Origin: Aurantiochytrium sp. KH105
Lineage: Eukaryota > Sar > Bigyra > Thraustochytrida > Thraustochytriidae
NCBI GenBank assembly: GCA_003116975.1
Contig: BGKB01000020.1
Location: forward strand, 372,001 to 436,000
Direction of reading: 5' to 3'
DNA: 64,000 nucleotides
The translations under genes were made by a program, and so were the position numbers. Shown here one piece after another: positions 38,107-47,640 of the stretch (position 1 is the stretch's first letter; the number at the start of each line of letters is the position of its first letter). A model generated the notes under the pieces. That model saw only the letters and a program-made list of their open reading frames with translations, did not search any database and had not been told where the DNA came from.

Positions 38107-38868
38107 ATGGAGCAGCTCAAGAAGACGGCCAAGACATGGCTCGGGGCAGCGCAGAACGCACTCGCAGAGTGGACCAGCAGCACCACGCACGGGTCGGATG
38201 GAAAAAACCGCGACGACTGCCTGGAAGGCTTAATCAGGTCTGTGCGGGTTGAACGCAAGAAAGGGCCGCCTCTTGAGGTTCTCGCCAAGACACCTCGGTT
38301 ACGTTTGCGCCCATGCCGCGAAGATGACGTTCCCTTTTATCAGAACCTGTGGACCAATCCTGAAGTTATGAAGAAGTATGCTTCGGGCAAGCCGCAGACC
38401 GATCCCGAGTATGCTTATCGGCGTCTTGTCTCGAACGAGAACAGCTGGACGGACCGCTGGAAGCAAGGCAGCCCGTGGAGCGGGATGGTGGTTGAGCTTC
38501 GTGAAACCAACGAACCTATTGGCGCTGTTGTGGTTGGTGACGGCGAGCTCGCTTATCTTTTTGATCCTGCATTTCATGGTCAAGGGTATGGTCGCGAGGC
38601 CGTTGTTGCTCTGGTTAATGTTATTGTCCCCATTCTTGCTCTCGATCCGAGTACTCCGGATGTGCCGGAAACCATTGAGGCAACTGTTCGCGCTGATCAT
38701 ATTCCGTCAAGGCGCATTCTCGAGACATGTGGCTTCACCTCGGATCTTAACATTAACTATCGTGAGTTCGATGGCCAAATGTTTGAGCGCTATATCTTCA
38801 CTGTGTCTGTACAGCAGCTCGTTCAGAGGTATGAAGCAGCACTTGCTGACGCCCCCGGTAGTTCTTAA
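38107..38868 (+). CDS. GNAT-family N-acetyltransferase (RimJ/RimL type)
   Basis: A 253-residue protein from the first ATG (MEQLKKTAKTWL). The frame opens upstream only from a GTG. Residues about 55-230 form the acetyltransferase fold. TPRLRLRPCREDDVPFYQNL is the typical N-terminal strand-helix of the RimJ/RimL branch. FHGQGYGREAV is the acetyl-CoA pyrophosphate-binding loop (Q/R-x-x-G-x-G/A). VRADHIPSRRILETCGF is the C-terminal N-x-x-S-x-x-x-L-x-x-x-G-F signature with Asp-His for Asn. The substrate is probably a protein N-terminus or small amine but cannot be told from sequence. The N-terminal 50 residues are an amphipathic extension outside the fold. No TM segment. Confidence 0.88.
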   Translation: MEQLKKTAKTWLGAAQNALAEWTSSTTHGSDGKNRDDCLEGLIRSVRVERKKGPPLEVLAKTPRLRLRPCREDDVPFYQNLWTNPEVMKKYASGKPQTDPEYAYRRLVSNENSWTDRWKQGSPWSGMVVELRETNEPIGAVVVGDGELAYLFDPAFHGQGYGREAVVALVNVIVPILALDPSTPDVPETIEATVRADHIPSRRILETCGFTSDLNINYREFDGQMFERYIFTVSVQQLVQRYEAALADAPGSS

Positions 38869-39444
38869 GTAAGAATGGACCTACACAATATCTGGATTCG
38901 AAAGGAATTCGTCGCTTTCTTGGTTTGCGTGACATCGCAAACAAAAGTGAAAGGTTATCTCAGCACACATTGCATGTCTTCATTTTCTGCGCGAGAGCGA
39001 TATGCATCTTTCAGAATGATTCCAAACATTTACCTTCCAGAGCTGCTTGAGATCGCATGACATAGACGCTTCGATCAAAGATTTTCCATATCTTGGCTCG
39101 CTCAATCTAATTTCCAAAACGATCTCTTTCATAACGATGTGAGCTTCCCCATGATTCGCAGTCTTTACTTTTGCGAGAAAAATCGAGCTAGGAAGCTGGT
39201 TGAAATATGACGTACATCATTTTCGCAAGAAGAAATGCTTCGCGTTGTTTGCTTTTGCGGGGAAAATCGAGCTGAGCAAATTGATTTGACATCCATCCTG
39301 TTTTTTATAAAAATAACAAGAAGAGAGAGCAACATCTTTGCAAATATATCTTTGCCCTGAATCGCTCGTTGTGTGTCGAACCTGGAGACTGGAAAACAAT
39401 GTTTCTTTTCAAAGATCAGATTTCAGAACTAGCTTTCGTTTCTA
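38869..39444. other. Convergent intergenic, AT-richer
   Basis: No gene is supported between the GNAT stop and the transporter stop. Contains a near-direct repeat, TTTTGCGAGAAAAATCGAGCTA (about 39169-39190) and TTTTGCGGGGAAAATCGAGCTG (about 39254-39275), 85 bp apart. Confidence 0.55.
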
Positions 39445-40992
39445 TCAGGGCTGTGTTTCCGTCAAGACAACAGTATCGTTCCCATAAAAGGTGTCATTCG
39501 AAACGATCAGGGAATCGTAGATGCAAGGCCCGTCCAAGGGATCCAGCAAGTCGAGATGGCGACACTCGCTTGAAAAAAGCCCACCCGAGGTGGCGGCGGT
39601 AATGGAGGCCATGGAAGTGTACATGCCAAAGACAGAGACAACAACGCCAATGATGAGGAGGACAGTGTGAAGACCGCGGTAATTGGGAACGCGAAACATT
39701 TCGAGAATGTAGGGAAGCCAAAAGGTGAGCGCGCCAAAGCCAAAGGCGCCGACAAAGGCTTGAATGTTGCCCACGCCGGCATCCTGCAGCATGAGACCAA
39801 AAAAGAGCTGCGCAAGCACGACCCCGAGACGATGTACCACGCGTTTGACAACGGGTGGCACAAGCGTGCCAGGTTCACGCAAGCATTGCTTTAGCGGTGA
39901 GAGATTGTAGACATGAACCTCTACAGTGAGGCAAAGCAAAAGATTGCTAATGGCCGCCTCAATGAACATCCACACGACCGAGAGAATGACGATGGCGCTT
40001 GTCGTGTTGTCGTCCGGGAGATTGTCGACGAGAAGTGGGCTCGTCCATGCGCCCCATATAAAGTAGGTGGGCACAATGGTGAGGACATACTGCGCGACGA
40101 TAATGACAAAGGACCAGTTGAGCGCCTTGTAGAAATGTCTTTGTGGTTCGCGCATCTCGCGAATTTCCTCTGGGAACATGCCATGACCCCCGAGCATCCA
40201 CATAAAGGTGGAGAGACCGCGGAAAAAGGTCAGCACCTGCGAGCCAGCCTCTTCCTCGGGAATTTCGTACGTAGGTGAGCAGTTGGTCCCCATCTCGTAC
40301 GAGGACATTTGCACGTAGATGAGAATCAGACGCAGCAAGGAAATGGCAATGGAAAGAGCCGCCAGGGGCATTACATGCGAAAAGGTGGGCGTTTGTACAA
40401 GGACGGCAAGGATTGCCGCAGACACCACAATGAGCGTAGAGATGCAAAGACGGTTCTCTTCGTTGACGTGGCGTGCTGCGAGCGACATCCAGAGCCCGAG
40501 CTTTACCAGGAGAACGACCACAAGCGTAAAGTAGCTGAGCACCTGCATCGTGAGAGCAAAGTAGTGCCCGCACACGCCAAAGGCGCGTTCGGTGATTTTG
40601 GGGTAGCTTGCCTCGTCTTGTTCCGGAATGCTTTGGTTGCCCAGCAGCCTGCCCGTGTAGTACGAGGTGGCGACGCCAAAAATGAAAAAGAGGGTTCCAG
40701 CAATCCACCCGCTTTGCTGGAAGGCGTACGGGCCGGCAATGTTGTCCGTCGTAAACGCTGCCGTCACGATGACAAAGGTGTACCAAGGGCTCACGCCCCA
40801 GGCGCTGCCGCCGACGCCCGGCACGGCGTCTTCATCTACGAATTCGCCGGAGCGGTCGTCGACCTCGAGACTCAGCCTCGTGAGCTTGGTGCGCTCCACC
40901 CCGCGCAGGCCATCGTCTTCGCCCAGGGCGTGGTCGAGGCCCGCGCCCGCGCTGGGGCCCGGCGACCTACCGGACTTGTCGTCCCCCAACAT
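39445..40992 (-). CDS. Amino acid/auxin permease (AAAP) family transporter
   Basis: A 515-residue integral membrane protein with about 11 hydrophobic segments, starting at MLGDDKSGRSPG. The first TM segment, AFTTDNIAGPYAFQQSGW, matches the Aa_trans pattern (N-x-x-G-x-x-x-L-P-x-A-F-x-x-x-G). GLSTFMWMLGGHGMFPE followed by PQRHFYKAL matches the family's central F-x-G-H-x-x-F-P-E block. The N-terminal about 75 residues are hydrophilic. The family moves neutral or other amino acids with protons at plasma or vacuolar membranes, and the specific substrate cannot be assigned. The short C-terminal tail has two N-x-T/S sites (SNDTF, GNDTV), so it may be luminal. The open frame extends to 41136 through an ACTCG microsatellite, taken as leader. 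Confidence 0.93.
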   Translation of the reverse strand: MLGDDKSGRSPGPSAGAGLDHALGEDDGLRGVERTKLTRLSLEVDDRSGEFVDEDAVPGVGGSAWGVSPWYTFVIVTAAFTTDNIAGPYAFQQSGWIAGTLFFIFGVATSYYTGRLLGNQSIPEQDEASYPKITERAFGVCGHYFALTMQVLSYFTLVVVLLVKLGLWMSLAARHVNEENRLCISTLIVVSAAILAVLVQTPTFSHVMPLAALSIAISLLRLILIYVQMSSYEMGTNCSPTYEIPEEEAGSQVLTFFRGLSTFMWMLGGHGMFPEEIREMREPQRHFYKALNWSFVIIVAQYVLTIVPTYFIWGAWTSPLLVDNLPDDNTTSAIVILSVVWMFIEAAISNLLLCLTVEVHVYNLSPLKQCLREPGTLVPPVVKRVVHRLGVVLAQLFFGLMLQDAGVGNIQAFVGAFGFGALTFWLPYILEMFRVPNYRGLHTVLLIIGVVVSVFGMYTSMASITAATSGGLFSSECRHLDLLDPLDGPCIYDSLIVSNDTFYGNDTVVLTETQP

Positions 40993-41949
40993 TCTCTTTC
41001 GCTCGCCCCGTCGCGACTCGACTCGACTCGACTCGACGCGACGCGACTCGACTCGACGCGACGCGACGCGACTCGACGCGAGCCCGCTCGCTCGCTCGCT
41101 CGCCTGGTCGATGATCGGGCTTTGCACCGCCAGCACCTCGCGCTCTTTTGCGGTCGCGAGAGAATCCAGTCTCGTGGACTCGGGACCTCGCCGTTGTGTA
41201 CCATCACTTACTAACGCACGCAGTCTCGTCTCACTCTGCAGTGCTCACAGTGACGAGATGGAGGTGGACCGAGGAATCCAAAGGGATACGGACAAGGACA
41301 AGGACAAGGACAAGGGCGAGGGCGAGGAGGAGAAAGAGTAGCTAACGCCAAGGCCACCGCTGGTCGGTCGATCAGCCAGTCAGGCAGGCATGCAGGCAGG
41401 CAGGTGGCCGGCCAGCGTGCCGGCTGGGCGAGCGTCGGCAGAGTGATCGATGGATCGAACGAACGATTGTGGATCGTGCCGGATATGAAAAGTCATGTCA
41501 AGAAGCCGTTGTGGGGAGGGAAGGACTCGGAGGACAAGGCTTGAGAGGCATGCGAAGTAGCAGCGGCACCTGCACAACTTGGAGAGATGTCTCTCTGTGA
41601 ATGAGCTTGGCCGCGCGATACGGGTACTCGTCTGCCGCTTGGATTTGAGGCTCGAAAAGCTCGCTCTCCAGGGGTTTTAGAACGGGCCTACTCTCGCTCT
41701 TGATTGCTCTCTCTTGGTCTGTCAGATCTCATTAGCCAGACTCACGTGGCCTGCCTGCGAGCAGTGCAGCTCCCAGAAACCTCGCCAGGAGAGGACCGAG
41801 TCTCTTTCTTGTGCGCAACGCAAGCGCAACGGCTATGTAGATGTGTGTGGCATTTGCGCTCTCAATTTTTTCATGGTTTGCAAAACACTTGGCAAGAGCC
41901 ATCGCGCCGGCGTCGTAGGGTTCGCGTGCGCGTGGTTTGCGCGGGCAAC
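40993..41949. other. Divergent intergenic region
   Basis: Between transporter and coiled-coil genes. Includes microsatellites (ACTCG, GGACAA at 41291-41315, GGCA at 41384-41405). No gene is supported. The coiled-coil frame opens upstream of its ATG only from a TTG. Confidence 0.5.
41012..41080. repeat. ACTCG / ACGCG microsatellite in transporter leader
   Basis: About thirteen pentanucleotide units alternating ACTCG and ACGCG, then CTCG units to 41102. They lie 20-110 bp upstream of the transporter ATG. The minus-strand frame is open through it (SRRVE repeats), so translation from further upstream would add a repetitive tract. Confidence 0.9.
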
Positions 41950-43173
41950 ATGCAAGCGAACAGCCGTGCAAGGTCAAACAACCCGACGCCTGGTCGTTTG
42001 CGCTGGCCAAAGAACCACGCACGTCCTGAAACGGTGCGCGAGATCCCGCCGCGGCCCAGAAAGGACGCGCAGGCTCGCGAGGAGCAGCATTGCGATAGCG
42101 CGACAGGTCGTGAGCTCGCCAAACTTCGCGTGCAGCTTCGCTGTTTGCAGCATGAGTTCGAGCTTGAGATTCTGCGTCGGCAGGAAGCCCGTTCCGCCCA
42201 GCGAGAGTCTGAAGAGGCTCATGCACTCGAGGTTGAGAGTTTGCGTCTTGCTGCTCAGCAGGCCGAGACGCGGGCTCGCCACGCCCGCGTTCTTGCCGAG
42301 ATTCGAGAGCGAGAAACGCTGAGACGTTGCCACTTGGCTACAACTGCAATGGTGCTCGCCCGATGCGAGCTTGCCAGTCTTCGAGAAAGAGCAGCGAGGA
42401 CAATGACAAAGACTGGCGAGTATCGCGTGGCCTCGAAATATTCTCACGTTTGCCATGAAAATGACGATGACAAGCACGAGAAACAAGAAAATAAGCAGGG
42501 CAGAAGCCTTGAGCTGGTGACATCGTCTCCGTCGAGCGTGGAAAAACCAAGTTTGCGCAGGAATCGTGCTGCCAAGGAATGCACGGGGAAAATGGAGCAT
42601 CAGCAATGGCACGAAAGAGAGACGAGGTATCACGACGAGATTGATGCTCTTCGCTCGCGCGCACGGCATGCGGAAAGAGAGCTCATCGCAATTCACCAAG
42701 ACCTCTGTCATGCACGCGGGCGTATTCTCATGCTTGAGAGCACGAGTGGAGATTCGTGTCGTGTTGAAAAGCAACACTCGCAAGGCAAGCAAGTCGTACA
42801 TCATGACGGGAAGGCGCCGCTTCTTCTCGTGGCGCGTCGAAACCCGGAACAAGAGAACAGCCATGATAATGATATCCGAGTCTGCCTTGGAGGCAGAGTC
42901 CACGCGGGCAATCTACTCGAGGAATTTGTCTGCACCAAGCGCGAGGTCCGTGTATTGCGCGAGGCATTAGCGCATGCTGAGGAGAGCAAGCTTCGCGCCG
43001 AGGATCGTGCGACCGCGGCAGAAAAGCGTGCGCGCCGCGCAGAACGTCGCTCCTCGCGCATTTCCGCAGCGTCTGACTTTGTCAAGCAGGAAGCACGTGC
43101 TGTCTTTGCCGCTCTTCGCCAGCGCGATGCGCATCTCAGCGACCTCGTGGACTTTACCTTGCAAGACCTATGA
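41950..43173 (+). CDS. Coiled-coil protein, unidentified
   Basis: A 407-residue hydrophilic protein from ATG 41950 (MQANSRARSNNP). Residues about 55-150 and 205-260 are rich in Arg, Glu, Ala and Leu in heptad-like order (LAKLRVQLRCLQHEFELEIL, DEIDALRSRARHAEREL). About 320-395 is a second long helix (ELRAEDRATAAEKRARRAE). The last 30 residues read like a short globular cap. I do not recognise the family. SMC-like or flagellar coiled coils have this texture, but low-complexity coiled coils match many proteins. The upstream extension to 41704 lacks ATG. Codon use is coding-like, and the frame is open end to end. Confidence 0.65.
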   Translation: MQANSRARSNNPTPGRLRWPKNHARPETVREIPPRPRKDAQAREEQHCDSATGRELAKLRVQLRCLQHEFELEILRRQEARSAQRESEEAHALEVESLRLAAQQAETRARHARVLAEIRERETLRRCHLATTAMVLARCELASLRERAARTMTKTGEYRVASKYSHVCHENDDDKHEKQENKQGRSLELVTSSPSSVEKPSLRRNRAAKECTGKMEHQQWHERETRYHDEIDALRSRARHAERELIAIHQDLCHARGRILMLESTSGDSCRVEKQHSQGKQVVHHDGKAPLLLVARRNPEQENSHDNDIRVCLGGRVHAGNLLEEFVCTKREVRVLREALAHAEESKLRAEDRATAAEKRARRAERRSSRISAASDFVKQEARAVFAALRQRDAHLSDLVDFTLQDL

Positions 43174-44272
43174 ACGACCCGGACCACTCTTGACACTGAA
43201 TGACCCTATTATGATCTGATCTGAACACCAATCTCCTCCTTCCCTTCCATGTCTCACCTCAACTAGCCTAGCCCTCATCTGGCTGCTTGCCCCGCTTCCA
43301 TCATCCATCCCCTCATTGCGTCGCCCGTCCAGCATCCGCCCTCGGCACGACCCCGAGGGCGCGTCGCCCGCCATCTTGGCTTGCGTGTCACTCACCATGG
43401 TCACTCACTCACGCGCTCATCACCACAATGGTCATAGCCTCGTCACTCACGTCACGTCACGGTCGGCGAAAGTCATCTCGGCCGCGGCAGCGCTGCGCTC
43501 TCGCCCTCCTCCCTCCCTCCCTCCCTCCTGCATGATTCGCGCGAGCTCCTCGCCGTCCTCGCACGCCGCGGCCAAGGCTCGCCTCGCGGTCGCTGGCCGG
43601 GCCGCCGTCCACTCTTTTCGGAGTCCGCGACCCCGGAAGCGGCGCGCAAGCGTCCCCGAAAAGCAAAGCGCGAGCGGCCAGGGGCGGCAGGCGTTAGTAA
43701 CGCCCGCCGTCGCGTGCACCTTGGCTTGTTGAAGGCCGAGCAAGTCCCGGAGCGGCCGCGGTCTGCGGCGAGCTTCGCATGGGCAGACGCGGAGACGACG
43801 GGAAAGCGAGGGCCGGAGGTCAATCAGCCTGGGAAAAGGAGAAGACGAAGCAAGAAAGAAAGCTCGACCGGAAAAAGGCGACAACCGCAAACACCGAACA
43901 GAGCGAGCGAGCGGGCGAGCGCGGCTAGCTAGCTGCAGCGCGAGCGCGGGCGCGAGCGCGGAGGACAGCGCCGGCGCGGGCTGCGCGAGAGCGCGCAGGA
44001 GCCGCCGGAGCGCCGGAAGCCCGCGCGCGAGGGCTGCGCCGAGCGGGCGAGCGCGAGGGAGAGGCGAAGCGCTGGCGGGAGCCGATCATCGTGCGGACGC
44101 AAGGCGCGCAGAGAAAGACGCGCGAGAGGGTGGGCGAGCAGAGCGCGGTGCTGGGCGAGCGGGGCGCGGTGCTGGGCGAGCGGTCGCGGCTGCGGTTGCG
44201 TCTGCGTCTTTTTGGCGTGCAGGAGGTCGAGCTGGTTTCGTCGTGCGGTCGACGAGATCGTGAGCAGACAAG
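43174..44272. other. Intergenic, GC-rich, before the JmjC gene
   Basis: No gene is supported. Long frames on both strands reflect high GC. A perfect 21-bp tandem duplication lies at 44143-44183. Confidence 0.5.
44143..44183. repeat. 21-bp tandem duplication in JmjC leader
   Basis: Two copies of GCGCGGTGCTGGGCGAGCGG separated by one base, 90-130 bp upstream of the JmjC ATG. A shorter relative (GTGGGCGAGCA) precedes them. Confidence 0.85.
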
Positions 44273-45631
44273 ATGGTGGCGCAGGAGCCCCAGTTCGATG
44301 ACAACAAATACCACAAGAAACGTGGCGGCGCGCAGAATGTGCGCGCGTTTTACCTTGTAGCAGCAGGATTCGCCCTGATGGTCTTCATGTACATGATGGC
44401 CCCTGGGTCGCAGTTAGAGAGCGCTGGCGCAGATGCGCGGCTGAACGGCGCGCCCATGTCAACGGTCACGGCCGAGCAAGACCATGAGCCCAAAACCAGC
44501 ACCTCGGTGACCACGTCGATCACGCCCGAGGAGGAGCAGCGAGAGCAGGCCGCCAAGGCGTCGCAGGAAATGGAAGAGTACCCTCGGTACGAAGGCGGAT
44601 TCTCCTCGAGCGACGAAATGGTCTCTGCGAGCGACGAACCGAGTCCGCGCGAGGAAGACGACGACGAGTCCGACGACGCCGAGAATGGCATTTCGAGCAG
44701 GACGAGCGAGGAAACGACGGGCGACCCGTACGACGAAAAGGAGGAGGGTCATCTCTTTGAGGACCAGGAAGCCTTTGACAATGCGCCCATTATTCAGGTT
44801 CTTCCCGAGTCTAAGACGCGCAAGTACTCGAAGATCGTTTTGGCACACGAGCGCTACCACCGTGACCACCCTGCGCGCCTGTACATTCCGCGGCTGCGCA
44901 AGGACACGGACATTACGGCTGAGAAGTTCCGCAAGCTCTTTATGGAGCGTTCGCAGCCCGTCATTATTCCCTTTGACGCACTCCGACACCTGAACTTTAC
45001 CAGCAAGGGCTACACTCTCGAGGAGCTCCGCAAGATTTACCCGAACTCGAAGCCCAAGTTGTACAAGTACGGCTCGATCATCGCGGATGATCTTGATCTC
45101 GGACCTGCTCTCACCGAGCTCATGAACGACAACAAGCTGCGCAAGACCAAGACGGGTAAGAGTTATCCGCGTAACACCAAGATCAACTTGAGCGCGCTCA
45201 GTCGCATCAACATGCAGCGTCCGCCCATCATTCCGGACATCCCTATGATGTTGCCTTCCTTTTGGTTCGGCCCGACCTCGGCGGACACGCCGCTGCACAG
45301 CGACTGCTGCGACAACTGGGCCATGATGGTCGCTGGCACCAAGCGCTGGGTCATTGCTCCCCCTAGCGACGCCAGGATATTGAAGCCTACGTGCCAGGGT
45401 GGTCTCTGCTGGGTCAAGCGTTTGGCGTTGCCGGATGCGTCCTTGACAGCGACGCAGTCCAAGATCAAGGAGGGTACGCAGTTTATCAAGATTGACCTGA
45501 CGGCCGGCGAGATCCTCTACCTGCCTGCCGGCTGGTTTCACAACATTCGTAATGTTGACGGCACCATCATGATCAACTTTTGGTCCAAGAATGGTCCCGA
45601 ATTCCTCGAATATTACGAGAAGTTGACCTAA
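44273..45631 (+). CDS. Membrane-anchored JmjC-domain (cupin-like) dioxygenase
   Basis: A 452-residue type II membrane protein. A basic N-terminus is followed by one TM helix (FYLVAAGFALMVFMYMMA, about 26-43), an acidic Ser/Glu-rich stem (about 55-160), then a JmjC domain. Iron ligands H342 and D344 lie in PLHSDCCDNW, and the distal ligand H423 in PAGWFHNI. KRWVIAPP is the adjoining strand. This is the layout of JmjC hydroxylases of the JMJD/PSER-like group (2-oxoglutarate and Fe(II) dependent). A membrane anchor with a luminal catalytic domain suggests an ER/Golgi hydroxylase of secreted proteins rather than a histone demethylase. The substrate is unknown. AATAAA at 45647-45652 follows the stop. 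Confidence 0.88.
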   Translation: MVAQEPQFDDNKYHKKRGGAQNVRAFYLVAAGFALMVFMYMMAPGSQLESAGADARLNGAPMSTVTAEQDHEPKTSTSVTTSITPEEEQREQAAKASQEMEEYPRYEGGFSSSDEMVSASDEPSPREEDDDESDDAENGISSRTSEETTGDPYDEKEEGHLFEDQEAFDNAPIIQVLPESKTRKYSKIVLAHERYHRDHPARLYIPRLRKDTDITAEKFRKLFMERSQPVIIPFDALRHLNFTSKGYTLEELRKIYPNSKPKLYKYGSIIADDLDLGPALTELMNDNKLRKTKTGKSYPRNTKINLSALSRINMQRPPIIPDIPMMLPSFWFGPTSADTPLHSDCCDNWAMMVAGTKRWVIAPPSDARILKPTCQGGLCWVKRLALPDASLTATQSKIKEGTQFIKIDLTAGEILYLPAGWFHNIRNVDGTIMINFWSKNGPEFLEYYEKLT

Positions 45632-45646
45632 ATTTGACAAACAGTA

Positions 45647-45652
45647 AATAAA
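45647..45652 (+). other. AATAAA polyadenylation signal candidate
   Basis: Canonical hexamer 16 bp after the JmjC stop. Consistent with a short 3' UTR before the convergent gene, but unproven. Confidence 0.35.
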
Positions 45653-45948
45653 ATCTACAAAGGCAAAAAGAAATGAAACGAAAAAAGGAATTATACTCCT
45701 CGTTGATTCTTTGTAGAGCCGCGTTCGTTTGTGTAGCTGCTCGCACCATCTTCGTCCTACTGACGAGCGAGAATGCTTCGCGATGTCGACCTCGATGGCG
45801 ATGATCATTGGAATCAGGTCACCGAATATGTCGGATGAACCCTCGTGGGAGTCTTTGGAGAAGGTTAGGATACGTAGCAAGAGATGTTCGTTTCTCCTTT
45901 TCTCACATTTCATAATAGTGACCGATCGATTGACTGATTGACAAAAAT

Positions 45949-46516
45949 TCACGGCTCATCATCACTGTCTTTGGGCTTGACATTGAAAAAGGTTTGCATG
46001 CGTTCGCCTACATCAAGCACGACATCGCGCACCGGGGCCGGAAGCTTGTCTTCGATACGAAAGTTGCTCTCCCGATACCCGCGAGCGTGCATGTAGCACG
46101 ACCAGAATTGTCGAAGCTCCTCCTACAATCAATACAAAAAATATGGCCAACACGTCAGTCTGTCTGTCTTTCTGTCTGCGGACTCCGTTCTCTCTTTTTC
46201 ATGCAACAAGAAGACGCACCTTGCACCAGTTTTCTTTGAAGCGTTCAACCATGCAAAGCTGCGCGATCGTGTCCTCCAGATGGCATAGCTTGTGCGCTTC
46301 CTCCTTGGATAGCGGCCTGCGGCGCTCTGGCGCGGGTGGTGCTGCTGCCGCTGCCGCCGCCGTCACCTCGTCACTGTTCTCCCCGACATGGGACGACGGC
46401 GCCGCTGGCTGCTCTGGCTCATTTTCCGCAGCCTTCGCGGAAGGGTCTGCGCCCGGCAGTCCTTGCGCAGAACCCTGCGCCCCATCCGCGCCCGGACGCG
46501 ACGGCGCGGCGCCCAT
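45949..46516 (-). CDS. Small two-exon protein with N-myristoylation-type start
   Basis: Exon 1 is 46516-46220 and exon 2 is 46122-45949, on the minus strand. A 97-bp intron (46219-46123, donor GTGCGT, acceptor TTGTAG) falls in phase 0 after ...ENWCK. The join gives ERFKENWCKEELRQFWSCYM and an open frame to a stop at 45951. The 156-residue product starts MGAAPSRP, a good N-myristoylation consensus (Gly2, Ser6). It has an Ala/Pro/Glu-rich low-complexity first third, then a helical, Cys/Trp-rich core (HKLCHLEDTIAQLCM, then WSCYMHARGY), and ends DSDDEP. I do not recognise the family. Unspliced, the frame stops within ten codons. The joining of two amphipathic halves supports the intron, but no homologue confirms it. 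Confidence 0.6.
46123..46219 (-). other. Predicted 97-bp intron in the small minus-strand gene
   Basis: On the minus strand it begins GTGCGTCTTC and ends in a T-rich tract then GATTGTAG. It contains the pyrimidine tract TTTTTTGTATTG close to the acceptor, and a phase 0 join keeps the frame open for 57 more codons. Confidence 0.6.
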
Positions 46517-46563
46517 GGTCGACCTTTTTCGTCTTGCGCGACTGCCATCTATTGATTGTGCAC

Positions 46564-46597
<34 letters not shown>
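46564..46597. repeat. AAGC tetranucleotide microsatellite
   Basis: About eight tandem copies, 48 bp upstream of the ATG of the small minus-strand gene, in its leader. The minus-strand frame reads LACL repeats through it. Confidence 0.92.
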
Positions 46598-46598
<1 letters not shown>

Positions 46599-46812
46599 CC
46601 TGTGCTAACAGCGACCAAGTAAGTCATCGGTGCAGATTAATAATGGGCGCAGAAACTGGCGGAGGGCCCGGAGCGCGAGAGGGAAGACTTTTCGTCTGCG
46701 CGCGAGATGACTCGTAGCATCGTTGTCATGCGTACGACGGCATGTACTTTTGCAAGACAACGTGAAGCAGAAATTCGCTTCTGCTGCTGGGCCTAGAGCG
46801 GGGTTTGCATCA

Positions 46813-46929
46813 TGATTTGCATGCAGCCAAGCTTGTGCGCGCTTGTTTACGTCGTGAGTCGCAGCAGCTCAGATTGTGCGTTTGATTTGCAGCCAAGCTT
46901 GTGTACGCTTGCTCACATTATGATTTGCG
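46813..46929. repeat. Tandem partial duplication with TGATTTGC-AGCCAAGCTTGTG core
   Basis: Copy 1 at 46813-46850 and copy 2 at 46883-46916 share TGATTTGC, AGCCAAGCTTGTG and CGCTTG, spaced 70 bp. A third partial TGATTTGC is at 46921. Noncoding, 0.3 kb upstream of the small minus-strand gene. Possible regulatory module or decayed minisatellite. Confidence 0.65.
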
Positions 46930-47607
46930 ATCATAGTGTGAGTGAGACCAGCCAGACTGATGTCATGTTGTCAGCCTCTTGCTGCCTCTTGACATTGGCG
47001 ACGGACGACCAGCCAGCCAGCCGGTTCTGCATCCTCTTCGATGAGTAAAAAGCATGCTCCTCGCTTCGGGCGAGTGACAACGCGGAGCGAGCTCCTTGGT
47101 CTTCGCCTTTGTCATTTTTTTTAATCGTCAATCAGAAAGTCACTTGAAGGCAAGCGAGCGAGCGATCTCGGCAACTCGAGCCGCAGGGAAGGAGCAGCCT
47201 TCCTCCTCGAGTTTCCTCGGGCGCCCGCTGCCGGCGCCCGACGCCGAACTGCCGTCCCTCGCTGGCCGCCCGAGACGGCTCGGACGAATCTTGGCGCGCC
47301 GGCGGCGACTGGCTCGAGTTCTGGCCGTTGCCGCGCATCGCCTTGCTCGTTCGTCTTCGCTCTTGCTCCTTGCGAATCTAGTCTCCGTGGTCTCGCCTTT
47401 TCATAGAAGACGAGCGTCGCGGTCGTCTCGCTGGCGACACGATCACATCTTTCATCATCCATCCTTTCATTCATTCATTCATTCATGGTCATTCATTACT
47501 TGTTTGCGACAATGACAGCAGCAGCAGCAACTGCAGCGCAGCATGTTCGAGCAAACATGCTGACGTTGGCCAAGATTTTGCGTCCACCAATCGTACCGTT
47601 GTGCATC

Positions 47608-47640
47608 GGTCGATCGATCGATCGATCGATCGATCGATTG
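47608..47640. repeat. CGAT microsatellite
   Basis: About seven tandem copies of CGAT/GATC. GATC-repeat frames on both strands encode SIDR repeats, which explains several artefact frames here. An ATTC array lies at 47468-47487. Confidence 0.92.

Noticed and set aside
44459..45952. 497-codon minus-strand frame opposite the JmjC gene
   Set aside because: Antisense shadow of a real gene; it lacks motifs and ends where the coding bias ends.
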